Assembly (NCBI GenBank): GCA_950295325.1
Contig: OX485807.1
Location: 3,658,501-3,722,500, forward strand
Length of the DNA: 64,000 nucleotides
Direction: 5' to 3'
From: Polytrichum commune
Lineage: Eukaryota > Streptophyta > Polytrichopsida > Polytrichales > Polytrichaceae
Position numbers and translations under genes: made by a program. Shown one piece after another: positions 26,039-39,907 of this stretch; the stretch's first letter is position 1, and every line of letters begins with the position of its first letter. The notes under the pieces were generated by a model. The model searched no databases and was not told the origin of the DNA. It saw only the letters and a list, made by a program, of their open reading frames with translations.

Positions 26039-27079
26039 CTTGAATGGTGAAGCTCATATACACGTAAATGAGAGAATTTCATGAATATAGAAAAAATAAA
26101 AATAAAATTGGAATTTTTTCAACCTTTTGTGAAACTTAGAAGGTTGAATTGTGGAACTATTGCTTGTTAATAATAAGCTTGTTGTTGGACATGACTTCGC
26201 TAGATCACCTCATAATATGTTGATCAATAAAAAAATTTCAACCACTCATCATAAGTGCACATTTTGATATCACTATCAGCCCTAAGTCCCCACCCTTATG
26301 CGTCGTAGTCCGGGTGAGGGCCTAAGACTAACATGTGATTGATTGATATGGACTGGCACATGTGGTCGTCCTCCTATACTCCACTAGACAAATAACAAAC
26401 CCACACCTCTTTATTCTCCTTGCATAAGTGTGAAGCATTGAAAAACACTCCACAACCTCATGCCATTAGCCAACACATATTTCCTAACACATCCTTAATC
26501 CTAGCAAAAGCTATCACTACTCTACTGATTTTTACTATGTCCTACCAAGCTGCAGCCACCTCAAATGGAATTCTAATCTCGATCCACCCCTGATATGTTA
26601 ACTAAGTTATTATCCCTGATTTTTAAGCCCAATGATTCACCCAGTGGCCTTCGGCAGCCACCCTGCCCTTGTTGTCCATCAGCTCACTTAAATGAACTCG
26701 GTCCTCCAGTCACCCCCTAGTGAGCCCTTATTCGGTCAGCTGAGGCCTCTGCTTGGTTAGGTGAGCCTCCGTTTGGTTAGTTGAGCCTCTGTTTGGCCAT
26801 CGGCAGTTCCTCTTAGCCCCAAGCTAGCAAGTTAAATTCAATATCTTTAGTTCGGGCTCTCAGAGCCAACAACGGCCATGTGTAACCAGCTAAGTTGCAA
26901 CAGAATTGCCCTGGGCTCCGATCTTCCCACACTTCTTCACATGTGGACCAGCAACTAGGTTTTTGGGAGATAGAGTTGTTTGGCGTCGGACAGGCAGCCC
27001 CTGCTGCAGCATTCAAATGGCTTGTGTAGTCTGTCCAATTTTGGCGACCCGTGCCGCTAGCAGTGTTCACAACTTCGGA
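26039..27079. other. Spacer
   Basis: No gene seen. At about 26700-26800 short phrases of the type ggttagstgagcctc recur, giving a locally repetitive GC-richer patch. Confidence 0.4.
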
Positions 27080-27158
27080 ATGTCTTGGCATAAATTTATG
27101 CCAAGACATCCTGTTCAACCTAGGCATAAACGGACAGGATGTCTTGGCATAAATTTAT
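27080..27158. repeat. Perfect 30-bp palindrome plus a third half-copy
   Basis: Positions 27080-27109 are self-complementary, built from two inverted copies of atgtcttggcataaa. A further direct copy, atgtcttggcataaatttat, lies at 27139-27158 after cggacagg. The intervening spacer contains ctgtt...cggacag-like inverted words. Confidence 0.9.
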
Positions 27159-30100
27159 TTTTGTTGGGCAACCCTACATGATACACTTGCACCGCCTTTA
27201 TATGTGTGTCAAAGACCTATAAAACCTATATCTGTCCACTCTAGCATGTTCATGTCAGAGTGCTCATGACATAGCAATCCCCAGGTAACCCAAAAGGTAA
27301 TGCTCCTTAATTAAAAAAATAATGTTGCTAGTGCAAAATTGGGTCCTCAAATGCATCCATCCATGTAAACTTGGGGATGAAAGTCAACAAGCAAGACAAG
27401 CCTTGGACATCCACACATAGAAACCCAAAACAATGTGACAAATGTGAGTTTGTTTGCAACAACTTCTCTCGAAACGCTCATTGCAAAGCAAACTTGGGGG
27501 TTTAGGAAATTTGCAAATAATAACACAACCCACTGAAGATCCATCAAAAAGGCATACAATTTGTGGACAATCCTTAGCTACTACTTGAAAATGGCGATAA
27601 CAACGAATTCCACAACATTGTGAGCATTTGGCTAAAGTAAATTAAAGTATGCCCGAGCATGAAGGCCACGATTTTGGATTTGCTTGACAAAGCTCGACTT
27701 GATGCATGAGAAAGTCTTGCACATTGGGATGCCAAAGTTGGCCCCTTGACCCCTTACCTTCAAAGGTACGTACGGCATCACTCCTCAGCTTGGGTGGCCA
27801 ATGAAAATTTGCACAATTTGTGAATGATGGCCTCGGCCAATACTAGCCAAGGGGGGGGGGGGGGGGGGGAGCAAGTATTGTTAAATGGTACAAAGCAAGC
27901 GCCACTCACCACAATGCTCGATCCCAACGGTTCAACAACATTCATGTGGGCCCTAAGAATCCCAGCCAATCACAAATTTGATCCCATTACACCACCCCAA
28001 CTCGCATTGTTGCTACTATTGAATCCAACATTGGCTAGGGGCAAGGGGAGGGAGGCAAACACAAAGGGAGGTCTCCAATTGGCCGTGAGGGGTCACCAAG
28101 CAGCAACAAAGGCAGTGGAAAAGCAATGGCTCAGGGAGCTTACCTATTGTTGAATGTTACATATACATGCGATATCCAACATATTTTAGTAGGATTTTTT
28201 TTTTAGGCATACATTTTGAGGACCCTATAATTACAAAATATTGGAAAGCAAGCCGTTTGATGAGATGGTATCTTCATTTTAATATCTTAGAGCTTTTAAA
28301 ATTCATAACCGTATATTTATCTTAAACAATAAAAACTTCAAAAGTAGGACTAGAAGTAATAAAGGAAATATTTTTCAATATTTAAATACAAAAAAAAACA
28401 TTCGAATGGTGGAATGTAAAGTATAGCAATGAAGACTAATTTTCGCATACATTTATTGATGATATTTAGTGTAACCATTGTGTCACAAATGATTCAAGCA
28501 TGAATGAATAAGGTCTAGCAAGCACATAGACAACTTAACCTCGAGCATAAATAAATTATGCCAGACACTCAACATCATTGCTATCTAATGCATACAACTT
28601 AGAAGATGGTTGGTAAGTCATTGTCACCAATGATTTTTAATATGGCTATGTGCCAGTGATTTGCGAATCTAAAATAGAAAATATAATTCTTATGATTATT
28701 CCATGATTTTTGCGGATGTAATAGCCAAAAATATCCCTAAAAATCAAAGAAATTGGGCAAGATTGCCAACTTTTGGATGAATGTGTACAAATTTGGATGA
28801 AAATATGTATCACCATCCATGTGTAGATTCATAACTCCAATAGTTGTAGCCAATGTTCCTCACTTGAAAACTTGAAATTAAAATCATTGATTGTCATGGT
28901 TAAAATTCATGTTGTTGAAAACTAACATGATGAACACATACTATTTCTCATAACAACTCAAGGGAAGATACAACACAAACTCCGACATGTGCCTTACAAA
29001 GGCTCACAGGCATGCTAAACATCGAGTAATACAAGATACCAAAGGTGGCAATTCCTACTCACATGATGGGCTTTGAGCACCAACCCAGGAGAGAGACAAT
29101 ACTCACAGCCTAACCACGCCGGGACCACACCACCCCACCACTTGCGTAATGATCTTAACATTCCTCCAAAGGCCTCCCCCATGAAGCACGAGGCCATAAG
29201 CTCGAACTTTTACCACTAGAAACTCACTGCTACAACTTCCAAAAACTAGTAGTGTTAATGGGGGCTCAAAAACTTGTTGAACAACATGTAATATAAAACA
29301 CCGAAGGTGGCAAACTCTACTTGCATGGGCGTTGAGCACTAACCCAAGAGAAAGATGGTTTGTTTGGAACTTCATCCTATTGCAAATGCATGTGGTCATG
29401 AGAGGGTCTCAATAATCACACAAATGCTTTCCAGTCTAAATCCTAAACAACACACGATCTCAATTTTCCGTGCAAGTACCTTGGGGAACAATGCCACCAA
29501 CATTGGATTGCAACACACAACCACGGTGGTCAACTTAGCAATAGTGGCGGTGTGGCCCTCACAACGAACACATAACACAACAAAACTTGCACACCCCTTT
29601 GAGCTCACACACCTTGTTCACCACACAATCAACACCTGAGAGAGAGGGGGGGGTGGAAATGAGCCCCCATTAGGGATTCTGCGAGGTCTTCACACAAGCA
29701 TTTTGCTCATTTTTCATGTGAATTTGATTGGTCAAAGGTCTTTTTTTTGGGGGGGGGGGGGGTAAAACATGGCATTTTCTTGTGCATCCCTTTCTTCAAT
29801 TGGTATAATATGAACATCCAAAGGGTCATTAAGGCTCAGTTTTTTCCCTTGAAATATCTCATCTCTCGTGTCGATAAATCATGTGGATAAATCCCATTTT
29901 AACCTCAAAACTTGTCCATGAAAATTCCGCAACCAACATTGAGTGAAATGCACTCAAAACAACCCTTTCAAAGGCTTGGAAAGTTAGGGGTTAAAATTGT
30001 GGATTTTGATACGTGCTCTTCTACTAGCTATCAGGTTTTTACAAACATCCATTTAAATGCACCAAGCAATGAAGCCAAACACTTGGCAGACTCTGCTCCC

Positions 30101-31924
30101 CACCATGACATGGACATGGTTTTAAAAAAACTATGCTGATACATGCAATTAGGTTGCCCTATTTACCCATGGAAACTTGTAAATCACCCTGGGTGAAAAT
30201 CATATCAGAAAAACTTGTAACTTTATTATTCATCCATATAGAAACCAATCAAATAAATCTTGTATGTTGTTATAGTCGTAATAAATATTCAAAATAGTGT
30301 GAAATGTTGATAGATTAATATGGAGCAACTTAATTGTACATATCGGTATGGTGTTGTCATTGAATGCCTAATTCCTAAGTTAAGGTCTCCAACACCAAAC
30401 TTTCAAATCCACGCTTCCCCTTACACCAATCACCCAAGTTCACACATAAATTAACAATTAGGCAACCCCTAAGGGTTTGGAGGCCCAAGGGTTATCACTA
30501 GACATAACCATTTGGATGTCCTCCATTTTGGACCCTCTGATTATGGAGATTGAGTGTGTGAGAAGACGAGGGTTATGCTCTGGGGAAGTCAACATCTTCC
30601 CCATTGCAAAACGCCACCTCATGCATCAAATAGATATGGACTAGATAACCATCGAGAGGAGAATCGTGATGAGCTGCGAAAACAGCGAGTCATCCACCTA
30701 CTCAAGCTAATTATCTAGTCTAACCATTCAACTTGTGGACATAATCTTGGAATCGTGGATGACATCATCCCTACACAGATGAAACACTGTGACGGAGTTC
30801 ACATAACCCTCTTGCGCTTGGATGAGCAGTCGGTTATGTATCTAGTATCATTGTTCACAATCACTTGTGAGAATAAAATTTTCAGATGGAAACTCCTCAT
30901 TTGAGGAAAAAACCAATCATTCGAGTCGCAAAAACCCTTGAAGCTCAAAACACAAACCTCGAGGCCGGCTTTGACATCGTGGCTGTTATTATATACTTGT
31001 CGTGTGTCACGTTGTTGAAGTCATGCAATTTTAACAGAAAACCGGTACACTTAAGTGGTTAAGAATGAGTGCTGCTGCCTCTCGTGGCAATTGACCACAT
31101 GACGATGATAAAGTTAACATATCTCTTTGTACATGATGATTGTCAGATAGATGCAAGCATAAATCTACATGAAAGTAGCAAGCACAATTCCTGCTGGGAT
31201 GGCCGTTCGGAGGATGGAGTCTTCTTCTCATGGAAAATGTGACTTCAAACAGAGCTTGTTCTTGTGCCACTCCTTTATACATTGAGATTTGGAGCTGGGA
31301 TAGAATACAGATAGCACCATGTGAGAACCAAGACGGAGGTCATGGTCTTATCCACCAGAGGCTATCATATGATTTCAGCTTGCTTTGAGAAGATGGCTGG
31401 GCCAATGATGTTGGGTAGTTGTTTTATATAGAGAGAGAGAAATATATAGCATGCATAAAGTGTCAGGAAGTTTTGTGGATGCATAAAGTGTGTTTGTGTC
31501 AGGAAGTAATGATGAAAACCACTTAATTTAGTTGTTCATTCACTCCTATCCTTATGCAAAGAGTACTCAATCAACTGAACTGCGGTGGAGGGAGCATGTA
31601 ACCTCAAGCAAGTCCCAGAACAATCCAACAGGTGCACTTGTGGCGGATGTAAAGTCCTTCAATTTCTGGCTAGGATGGTCCAGCGTAAACTCTGCTAAGA
31701 TCTAGTAAGAAGGTTCACAATTATGGGAAACTATTACAAGCCACCACATTGACAATTACAACTCTAACTATTCACTTGTTGACTTACTCCTATCCTTATG
31801 CTAAGATCAATTAACCAACTGAAATTCGCTGTTGAGGGAGTGTGGAAAGCAAGTGACTACAACAATCAACAGGTCGTACTAAGTGTAGAGAGCCTCCAAA
31901 CTTTGATCTGAAAGTTCAGTGTAG
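27159..31924. other. Spacer
   Basis: No gene supported. It holds homopolymer G-runs near 27850 and 29750. Chance frames of 60-109 codons show low complexity or no recognisable motif. At about 29020-29350 two similar stretches of about 120 bp (aatacaagatacc...ggtggcaa; taatataaaacacc...ggtggcaa) form a weak direct duplication. Confidence 0.4.
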
Positions 31925-32303
31925 ACTAAGGTATGCAGGTGTTATTCAATTAGCTTTTCTTGTTCTCCATCTTCTATTGATGAGATTTACACCGTCAAAT
32001 GTGTGTGGCATTCACAAATCAATGATAAACATCAACAGAAACCAGTTTGAAGATCAAATCTCCCCTTCTTTAGTTATGGTTATCGAAAGTGCATGTTTAT
32101 TGATTCCTAAACTGAATACATAGGTCCTCCCAATTTTGTTCACTATTGGGTGTGGAGTAGCTGGTGGATTTAAACGACATAGACTCTCTTTTGGAGATAT
32201 GTCTTCAAGGCTTTTGTTCTTTGATCCACAACTAAACACAGACCAATCAAATATAGGATTGCAATAAGAAAAAGAAACAAATTAACACCTGCATATCTTA
32301 AGC
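31925..32303. mobile_element. MITE, CTAAGGTA family, copy 2
   Basis: Begins ctaaggtatgcaggtgtta and ends with the inverted taacacctgcatatcttaag. The interior matches copy 1 in order (tacataggtcctc, ttcaaggcttttgttctttgat, atataggattgcaataagaaaa). It lies about 0.5 kb beyond the stop codon of the HEL2-like gene. Confidence 0.7.
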
Positions 32304-32778
32304 TAAAATCTTGCAAGACAGTTCCCAAATGCAGGGTACTATTGAAGGCTCCACTCTTTACCTCCTTGCGTCTGATATCCAAAGCACCAAAATCAACCCA
32401 AGGACAATACAAAACAATGGAGCCCAAAATTGAGCCCGCTGAAGTGCACAATTCCCATTTCAATGGTAACTTGTTTGTCTAGCTTCCCAAAATGGACCAT
32501 ATAAGCGTAACAGTTGTGTCTGAAGTAATAGGCTTAGTGGTGCAAACCTCTCAAAATTATTGGAGGTGCACACATACAAAGAGCCATCAAAGCGTTTGAT
32601 GTTCTCAGAATGAATGGTTTCCCTGACCCACAAAATTTCTAACCATCCATATAGAAAGGCAGTGGACACTGGATCTCATGATAAACAAAAAGGGTAACCA
32701 TCGTCCAGGTCAAAAAAATGAGCAAAAACCAATACACCAACTACCAGGGTTACAAAGCAGGGAGCAATTTACCCACTG

Positions 32779-35700
32779 CTACTTCCTACCCCAGGCAGAC
32801 TCTATCACAGACTCCCGCTGCGCATTAGACAGGAGACGCTGCCCTCCACCATTGTTCCAGGCTCCACGACCAAATGATCTACCTCCATTAGCAGGAGGGG
32901 CAGGATTACTAGTATCAGGAGCACTGGGTCCCCAAGGATTCGGATTGACACTATCTAAAAGAGCAGCTGCAGAGCCATCACCAAGTCGAACCCGCTGAAA
33001 CTTGGAGACTTTCTTCTTTCTCTTGTCATTCCCACCACTTTCAACACCTGTTTCTAACACGCCGTTGGAGACCCTTGGTGTGCCCGCGATACCACATGCT
33101 GCACAGCGTGACGCGTCAGCTTCATTCTGTAGAGTGCAAATTTCACAGGTCCAACCTTTAGCTTGCCCAGAACTGCCAGCAGGATTCACAGGGTCATCTG
33201 AGGACTCTAACATACTCTGAGTAGCTTTGACCAAAATTTGTGGCTTTCGATCTTGACTGGGAGTAACCCCCTCTCCAGAGCTGCCTGGATTTGATTCCTC
33301 TACTCTAACCTTTCCTCTGCCTCTGCGATAGCCATCTTGAGAGAGCACCTCTACCTCCCCAGAAGAAGGTGATGCTACCTGGCGAGCAGGTGCACTGGTG
33401 GAAGCAAAGCCTCCTTCTCTTTCTTTACCTTTCTTACCATCTGTTGAACTCCTGGACACCTGGCTTGAAGAAGAATTACTACTAGCAACAGGTGGGAAGG
33501 CTTGATTGCGAGCACGCCCAGCTCTGTGTGCATCAAGCAACTCCCCACGTTTCACTGGATCTGGAAGAAGTCTGGCAAGCTCTGGTACCAAATAGGAGAT
33601 TCCGAGTCGTGTGATGTGTCCATCATAATCAAATGCACTCATTTCTCCTTTCCTGAAAAGCGTAGAAACTTCCTTAAAATCTGAAAACTGCTGTTCATTG
33701 CCTTCCAAACCTGCCTGGATTCGCTCAATGAGAGCTTTGTTTGCAACTCGTATTTCTTCCATGTTCAACTTCGGAAGAACCTCCTCGTTCTCTCTTTGAG
33801 AATTGGGCACGGATGAAGGAGATATATGTCTAACAACGTTGCTTGCACTTACCCCGTCAGATGCCCCACGTCCAGCAGCTGACGGAGGGCCCGGGTCACT
33901 AACAGCACTTGTACGCGGAAAACCTTCTCCATCACTGCTACTGCCCCCACCTGCAAATCCCCTACTTGGAGTAGGAGTTGCCCAGCCACTAGGCCTCAAA
34001 TCACCACCCACTGTTGCCGGCCGTGCATTATTGCTTGCCCAACTACCAGCCCTAGCATCTCCATTCGAAGATGGCCGTGAACTCGATGAACCTACCGACA
34101 GCCTAGGATCTGCAGCATTCAGTACTCTCAATCCTCCACCTAACCTTCCACCACCTAAAAGGGCAGCCATTGATGCTGGACCATTGTGATTCTTTGCCTT
34201 ATGCTTGCCTTTCTTGGATACCCCAGGAAGCGGCGGAAATGCTGAGTCAACCAATGATGAGGGACCAGTGCCAGATACAGCTGATGCATATCGTGATGGG
34301 ACAACTTCTCCTTCACTAACTTCTGTGTCCAATGCAGCAAAAGCATTTGAACCCTCTAGTGAAGTCCCAGCAGTGCCTGATCTAACTGACCCTGAGTCAA
34401 CACTTGCAGCCATGGCAGCTGATTCACGGACGGCATCATCAAGAACTGCTTGTTCCAGACTGGCTCGAACAGCAACATCAAGAGAATCACCTCCAACATT
34501 GACATTTGGAGAGCCCCTGCCTCGGCCTCGAGACCCACGCCCATATCCACGTCGGTCACTGCTACTGCCCTCTCCACTGTCCTGCCCTGGACGTCGGAAC
34601 TGGAAACTCACTGGAATCTATCCACATGCAAGGGACAAGGTTTACACTTCTACACCAACACAGAATCTGTGTGTAGCAGACATTTTGATAAGAAAAAGCT
34701 GGTATAGGTGACAAGGGCAGGCCCACTTCATGTGTGCACACCAGCCATTTAGTAGGTCACAAGGAAAGATACCAGAGAATATGAGAAGCCAAACCACCCA
34801 TGCTACAAAATGCAGCAGCTGCAACTACAAAATGCACCCAGATGGGGGTTGTATACCAATTCTCTCCTCCCAAAAATTGTGGACAGCACCAACTCCAGCC
34901 AACTCTATTTTGAACTTCGTTGGACAACTAAGACCATGCACTTGCTAGGAATGAGGTTTGGAGATAATCTTTCTGCTGTAGCCTAAATGATTTCAAGCCT
35001 GCTCCTAATCCAATGGACAGAGGAGGAAAAAGTGAGAGAACACAAACCTGCAATGCTGCATTACGTTGGGAGCGTGACATGTTGCCTCCATGCGCTGTGG
35101 CATTATGTCGCTGTTGCATGCCATTTACAAAATATGCATCAGATATGGTTGACAACAATTCAAACTGTACTATCATAACAAAATATATCACATACATTAG
35201 ATCACAATCACAAGATTCTACGTATATAGATGACCAACCATAAACCATACTACAAGTGTTTCCACTGTAATGTAAACACACCTTCAACTCCGCCTCACTT
35301 GTGAAGACCACAAACTTTTTGTTTAGACAATCAGAGTGCTCACAGAGTGAATGTTTATCTCGAAAATGCATCTGTTCCAGCACAAAACAGAAACGCATTC
35401 AACAAAAGATTAGTAAGACATCTACATATATAGGCCCATAATACTAATTCTTGACCACCTACACATGGCAAAGAGATGTAAAATCCAAAGTACGCACATA
35501 TTTCCTAATGTCCATGATGAGTAGGCGTGTAAGACACGCAGTAATTGGAGGATAAGGTGTCTCTGACACCTTCCCAACAAGTAGAAAAAGCATACCACAG
35601 AGTCACTGAACTTAGATCAGTTAGATTCACACCTCTAAGTCGTCATAATTGCGGTAATACTCAAAATGGCCTGGCCTGGCCCTGCAGATCCAAAATTTTC

Positions 35701-37145
35701 AAGAGAGGGTCATTAATTTCCATTAACCTCTTTGGCTGCTTCAAAATTTAAATGTGCGACCTTATTTTTTAGCAGGCGTGACAATTTACCTCATCCTAAC
35801 ATCACCAATCCTAGTGAGTGATATTGCAATACAACAAAGTTGCAGTGTGCATCATAGCATCAAAAACGACCATAGGAAATTACCGCTGACAAAGGTGACA
35901 AGTGTAATGCTCAGTGGACATATGCTGGTAAAGCTCATTTTCACCATAGAAGCGTTTCCTACAAAATTCACACATTGGGTGACCAGTGAAACCCCCTCTT
36001 TCCTCTTCAGTGCCATCCACTTCCGAGTCACCCTTATCAGCATGTCGCTCTAATTGCGCTTTTGTGAATAGATTTTGCTCACATATGAATATCTGTGCAC
36101 AAACCACACCATCATAGCCCAGAGCCCAAACACCATCCATCAGATACAACAGTTAAAAGGTTCTGCAAAAAATCTACAACACAGTTTGTATTGCTTTCTA
36201 TCCACCTAGGGCCACAGGAAGCCAGAACGTACACCCAATTTGCTATTCCAATACGCCATTAGCAAACGGATACGCAGGTGCACTGACTTACAAAAGTAAC
36301 AGCCATCATCACAACAAGCAAACCAAATGTCACTGCACCTAGGAGACATTCGAAAATTGACAAAATTGAGCTGGACTTTCAACCGCAAAAATATGTAATG
36401 CACCACGTGGAAAACAAACCAGACAACCCATGTCTAAAAACCAATGATATTAAAGAGAACACAAAAGCACCCTAATACCCACAAAAGCCCTTCAGTGGGA
36501 TATAATAGTTCACCTTTCGGCCCGTCAAACACAATTCGCACATGACGAGCCTGTGCGTTGAGAAAAGGTGGCGACGAAGTATCTCCAGGCTCTTAAACAT
36601 ATATCCCTTCTTTACACTACCCTTAGGCGAGGGCTCCTCAGGGGTTGCAGGTGCGGCATTCTCACAGACACTGCAGTACAGCCTACACATGGCTTTGATA
36701 ATTCGAAAAGGCTCCTCATCGTCGAAGTAAGCCTGAACGTTACTCTCATACCACAGATGTACTCCACCCTTCTCCTTCCGGTGAAGAAGCTCCTCCAACC
36801 CGCTGAAGTCCGTCAACACTTTTGTGTAATCGCCAAGCGCCTGTCCCACATCACACCACCAACCTCGATAAGCGATTAGTCGCGCCTTCAATTCCCTCAC
36901 ACACCAGATCATAAACAGGATGCATCCTATTATCCACCACCACTGCCTGGCGATCCACAAACAGATTCAAAACTCACCTTGGTCACATACACACTGGGAC
37001 AATCCTGCTTGCAGATACAACACCTCTTGTCCTCCAGCACAAACCGCATGCGGGCAGTACACGTGAAACAAACCTCCCGATGCCCGCAGGGGCCATAGGC
37101 CACCCACTCCAGCGGCTCCGCGCACACTGCGCAGCACTCCTCCAT
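32779..37145 (-). CDS. HEL2/ZNF598-type RING E3 ubiquitin ligase, complete, 7 exons
   Basis: Exons by GT-AG splicing and phase: 36978-37145, 36514-36840, 35884-36092, 35633-35681, 35282-35371, 35048-35110, 32779-34617 (914 aa). The start is the first ATG before a RING finger: C5/C8, C20-G-H22, C26/C29, C42/C45. C2H2-type fingers follow (MCEFCRKRFYGENELYQHM then EHYTCHLC; FRDKHSLCEHSDC) and the conserved block ATAHGGNMSRSQR. The long last exon is a low-complexity Ser/Gly-rich tail with an RGRGSRGRGRG patch near its start and a RanBP2-type zinc finger at about 790-812 (WTCEICTLQNEADASRCAAC). The order matches plant homologues of yeast Hel2 and animal ZNF598, which ubiquitinate small-subunit proteins of collided ribosomes. 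The 49-nt exon 4 (PGHFEYYRNYDDLE) is too short to see without homology. All key Cys/His are present, so it is probably functional. Confidence 0.92.
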
Positions 37146-37491
37146 CTCTCCCAGCAACCCTCAAACTGACTGCACAAACCAAAAAAGACCTCGTGAATCA
37201 AACCCAACGCCACAATATGTGCTCAATCGAGGCTCCAATCCTCCTCCTCCTTCCCCCCCCCCCCCCCCCCCCCTTCTGTTTCGACTCGCCACCAAACCCT
37301 TGCAAACCCTAATTCGATACCTCTGCTCACCCTTGCTCCCTGAAGCCCAGCGAACCTCCCGCAATCCCTCCACTTACGGCGCGCCCTTCCACCTTCCCCT
37401 CCGATCCTATTGCTAGCTTAACTAAGCGTGCTATGCTGATGCCCCTGCCCCTCCCCTGGCCCTCCCCTGCCCCGCCCCGACGATTGTGACG

Positions 37492-37527
37492 ATGGCGAAC
37501 GCGGATGAGGAACGTGTGCGAGGCTGA
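37492..37527 (+). other. Tiny divergent ORF next to the HEL2-like promoter
   Basis: On the opposite strand to the E3 gene, about 350 bp upstream of its start, acgATGGCG opens an 11-residue frame (MANADEERVRG) after a C-rich leader. It could be a leftover first exon of a divergent gene or chance. No continuation was found. Confidence 0.15.
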
Positions 37528-37560
37528 AACTGGACCAACTATGTAGCAGGCGAAGCATCA

Positions 37561-37562
37561 CC

Positions 37563-37614
<52 letters not shown>
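37561..37614. repeat. (CT)n microsatellite
   Basis: A run of about 24 CT dinucleotides. The same position in the sister repeat at about 38620-38640 is a short CT-rich word, so the run expanded inside the dispersed repeat. It should not be read as a promoter motif without other evidence. Confidence 0.95.
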
Positions 37615-37617
<3 letters not shown>

Positions 37618-37800
37618 CCCTGCTTACTGCTAATTAAGCTCCTCATCAGTGCTAATTAATCAAGATTAATATATCTCACGATTACCTAGTCCTACATAGC
37701 TGATCATGGCCGTGGCATGGCTTTTGCTTTCCACATGATTTTTTTGGCCAATTTCACTCTTATGTATACGGTAGACTGTATTCGCCATGAAGACACACTA

Positions 37801-38180
37801 CACTAAATATTGTATTTAGTGCCATATGGTATTTTATGTCACTGTGATACATTTCTTATGAATTAGCTTACAAGTATGTATTGTCATCCCAACTTATTTT
37901 TAGTTCATCCAAATGCCAATTATTGAAACAAATTTTGAGTTTAATATATTCCGCATCCTACTACTTATGTGATGAAATATTGTCATGAATGATTCAAGTT
38001 TGGATGAAACATCACTTAGTAGTAATTGCAACATTGTAAATCCATAGTGCCCAATTTTCCTTACAAGGAATGACAAATAATGTTAGGTTTACATTTAGTG
38101 TTGGTGACACTACACATGTGGTTTACAATTAGTATTGAGCAAGACAAATAGCATTGGTGATACTAAAAGGCTATTTAGTG
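37801..38180. mobile_element. MITE, CACTAAATA/TA family, copy 1
   Basis: Starts CACTAAATATTGTATTTAGTG and ends TATTTAGTG, flanked on both sides by TA. The interior is the inverse of the copy at 39536-39907 (shared gacaatat / cttaataac, caagacaaatag and gttaggtttaca words). Ends plus a TA duplication suggest a Tc1/mariner-like (Stowaway-type) MITE. Confidence 0.75.
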
Positions 38181-39535
38181 TATTAAAACTATAGATGGTG
38201 TTTTCCATTTCATCTTTACCCATTTTATACATGGCTTGGAGCCGGCCCAAGCACTGGCCCGATTCATGTGCAATTAAGCTCTCAATTTGGCCCAACTTTA
38301 TCATTTTTTTGCGGGGCCAACCTTGTCACGTGTAAAGTGGCAAAGCCCAATTTTAGGTCCCAATGTTCTTGAGGAGAAAGGTAGTGAAGACAATCAACCT
38401 TTTATGATGAGCCCAATCCGGCCCATGTTGAAAGTTTGGGCCGGCCCTCAATTTGGCCCCAAGTATAAAGTGGACCTAAGTTAACCGGTAATGAAAATTC
38501 CATGTGGGATTGGAGTTGGCTCTCAACTAATGCAGGAATGCCACGTGGCATAATATGAGAAATCATATAGTTCCCAAAGTAGACCTCCAAGGTATGTAGG
38601 AGGTGAAGCATCACACCCTCATTCTCGCACTCTCTTTCTTAATTCTTCTTACTAGTAACTGAAGCTTCTCATTAGTGCCACTCAATTGAGATTAATATCT
38701 CTCATGATGGGCGCATGACATTTGCTTCACACATAATGCTAGGTATAACATGAGGGGTGTTTGCTATTCCATCTTTACTAAGTTAGTTGACATGAATTTT
38801 CCATGCGGGATTGAAGTTGGTCTCAACTAATGTAGGAATATTATGTGGTATAATTTGAGGGGAAATTAATAATAATCTCAAAACTGGACCTTCTAAGTAT
38901 GTGGAAAGTGAAACATCTCTCACTCCTAACTATGCTTAATGTTAACTAAGTTTCTTAGTCTCTCTCACTTGATGGTAAGGTATGAGTAAATGTTCACAAC
39001 ACCTACTAATGGGGATGGCAAACCAGGAGAGGAGAGGGGGATTATTACAGTAAGCTTTGGATATTATTTTGAGCTAGATTAACCCCTAAATCAAGGTCAA
39101 AGGTCCCAAATTAGTATAGTGAACTAAAATTGGGATGAACGAACAACTAACTTATAGGGGTTTAGTTTATACAATTACCTTCTCAGCAAGTGTTAGGAAA
39201 CCAAACTTGAGAGAGGGAATTATCGAATACGATTGTATTTCTCATCCATCCAACATTAAAACTCAACACCCTAAAAATTTGTCGCCAATTTATTTTAATG
39301 ACCTCAAGTACACTGATTCATGATCTTTGAAACTAATTATGGTATCAAATCAACTAAAAATTGAACGTTTGAGTTGCAGTTATTTTGGAAGTTTTATGTT
39401 GGATGAAAAATAAGTCTGCTTGTATACGATAATTCCCTCTTTCCAACTAAACCAACTAGGTATGGTCGCACGACTTTTCATTTTTTTCACATGAAGCTAG
39501 GTATGCTATAGAGGGTGCTCTGTTTCATCTTACTA

Positions 39536-39907
39536 CACTAAATACTGTATTTCGTGTCGCCAATTCTATTTGTCTTGCTCAATACTAATCGTGAACTGCC
39601 CGTGTAGTGTCACCAACACTATAATGTAAACCTAACATTATTTGGCATCACTTGTTAAGAAAATTGGAGATTATAGATTCACATTGTTACAATTATTGTC
39701 GCTTGCTAAGTGATTTTCGTCTGAATATCTATCAATCATGACAATATACTCATAACATAATATTAGGATGCAAATACATCAAAATTGAATGAACTGAAGT
39801 AAGTTGGGATGACAATATTCGTAAACTTGTTCATAAGAAATGTCAGTAGAAAAGTTACCTCAACGATGTGAAAAAAAACTGTATGACATTAGGTACAATA
39901 TTTAGTG
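39536..39907. mobile_element. MITE, CACTAAATA/TA family, copy 2 (inverted)
   Basis: Starts CACTAAATACTGTATTTCGTG and ends AATATTTAGTG with TA on both sides. The whole length aligns in reverse orientation with copy 1, so these are two insertions of the same 370-380 bp element. Confidence 0.75.

Noticed and set aside
34205-34711. 168-codon + strand open frame
   Set aside because: It is the antisense of the last exon of the HEL2-like gene; its Pro/Ser/Arg-rich composition mirrors the Gly/Ser tail. The same holds for 33803-34189 and 32678-32998.
37561-37614. CT-rich tract as a core promoter element (Y patch)
   Set aside because: It lies inside a dispersed repeat whose other copies have a short CT-rich word at the same place, so it is a microsatellite expansion.
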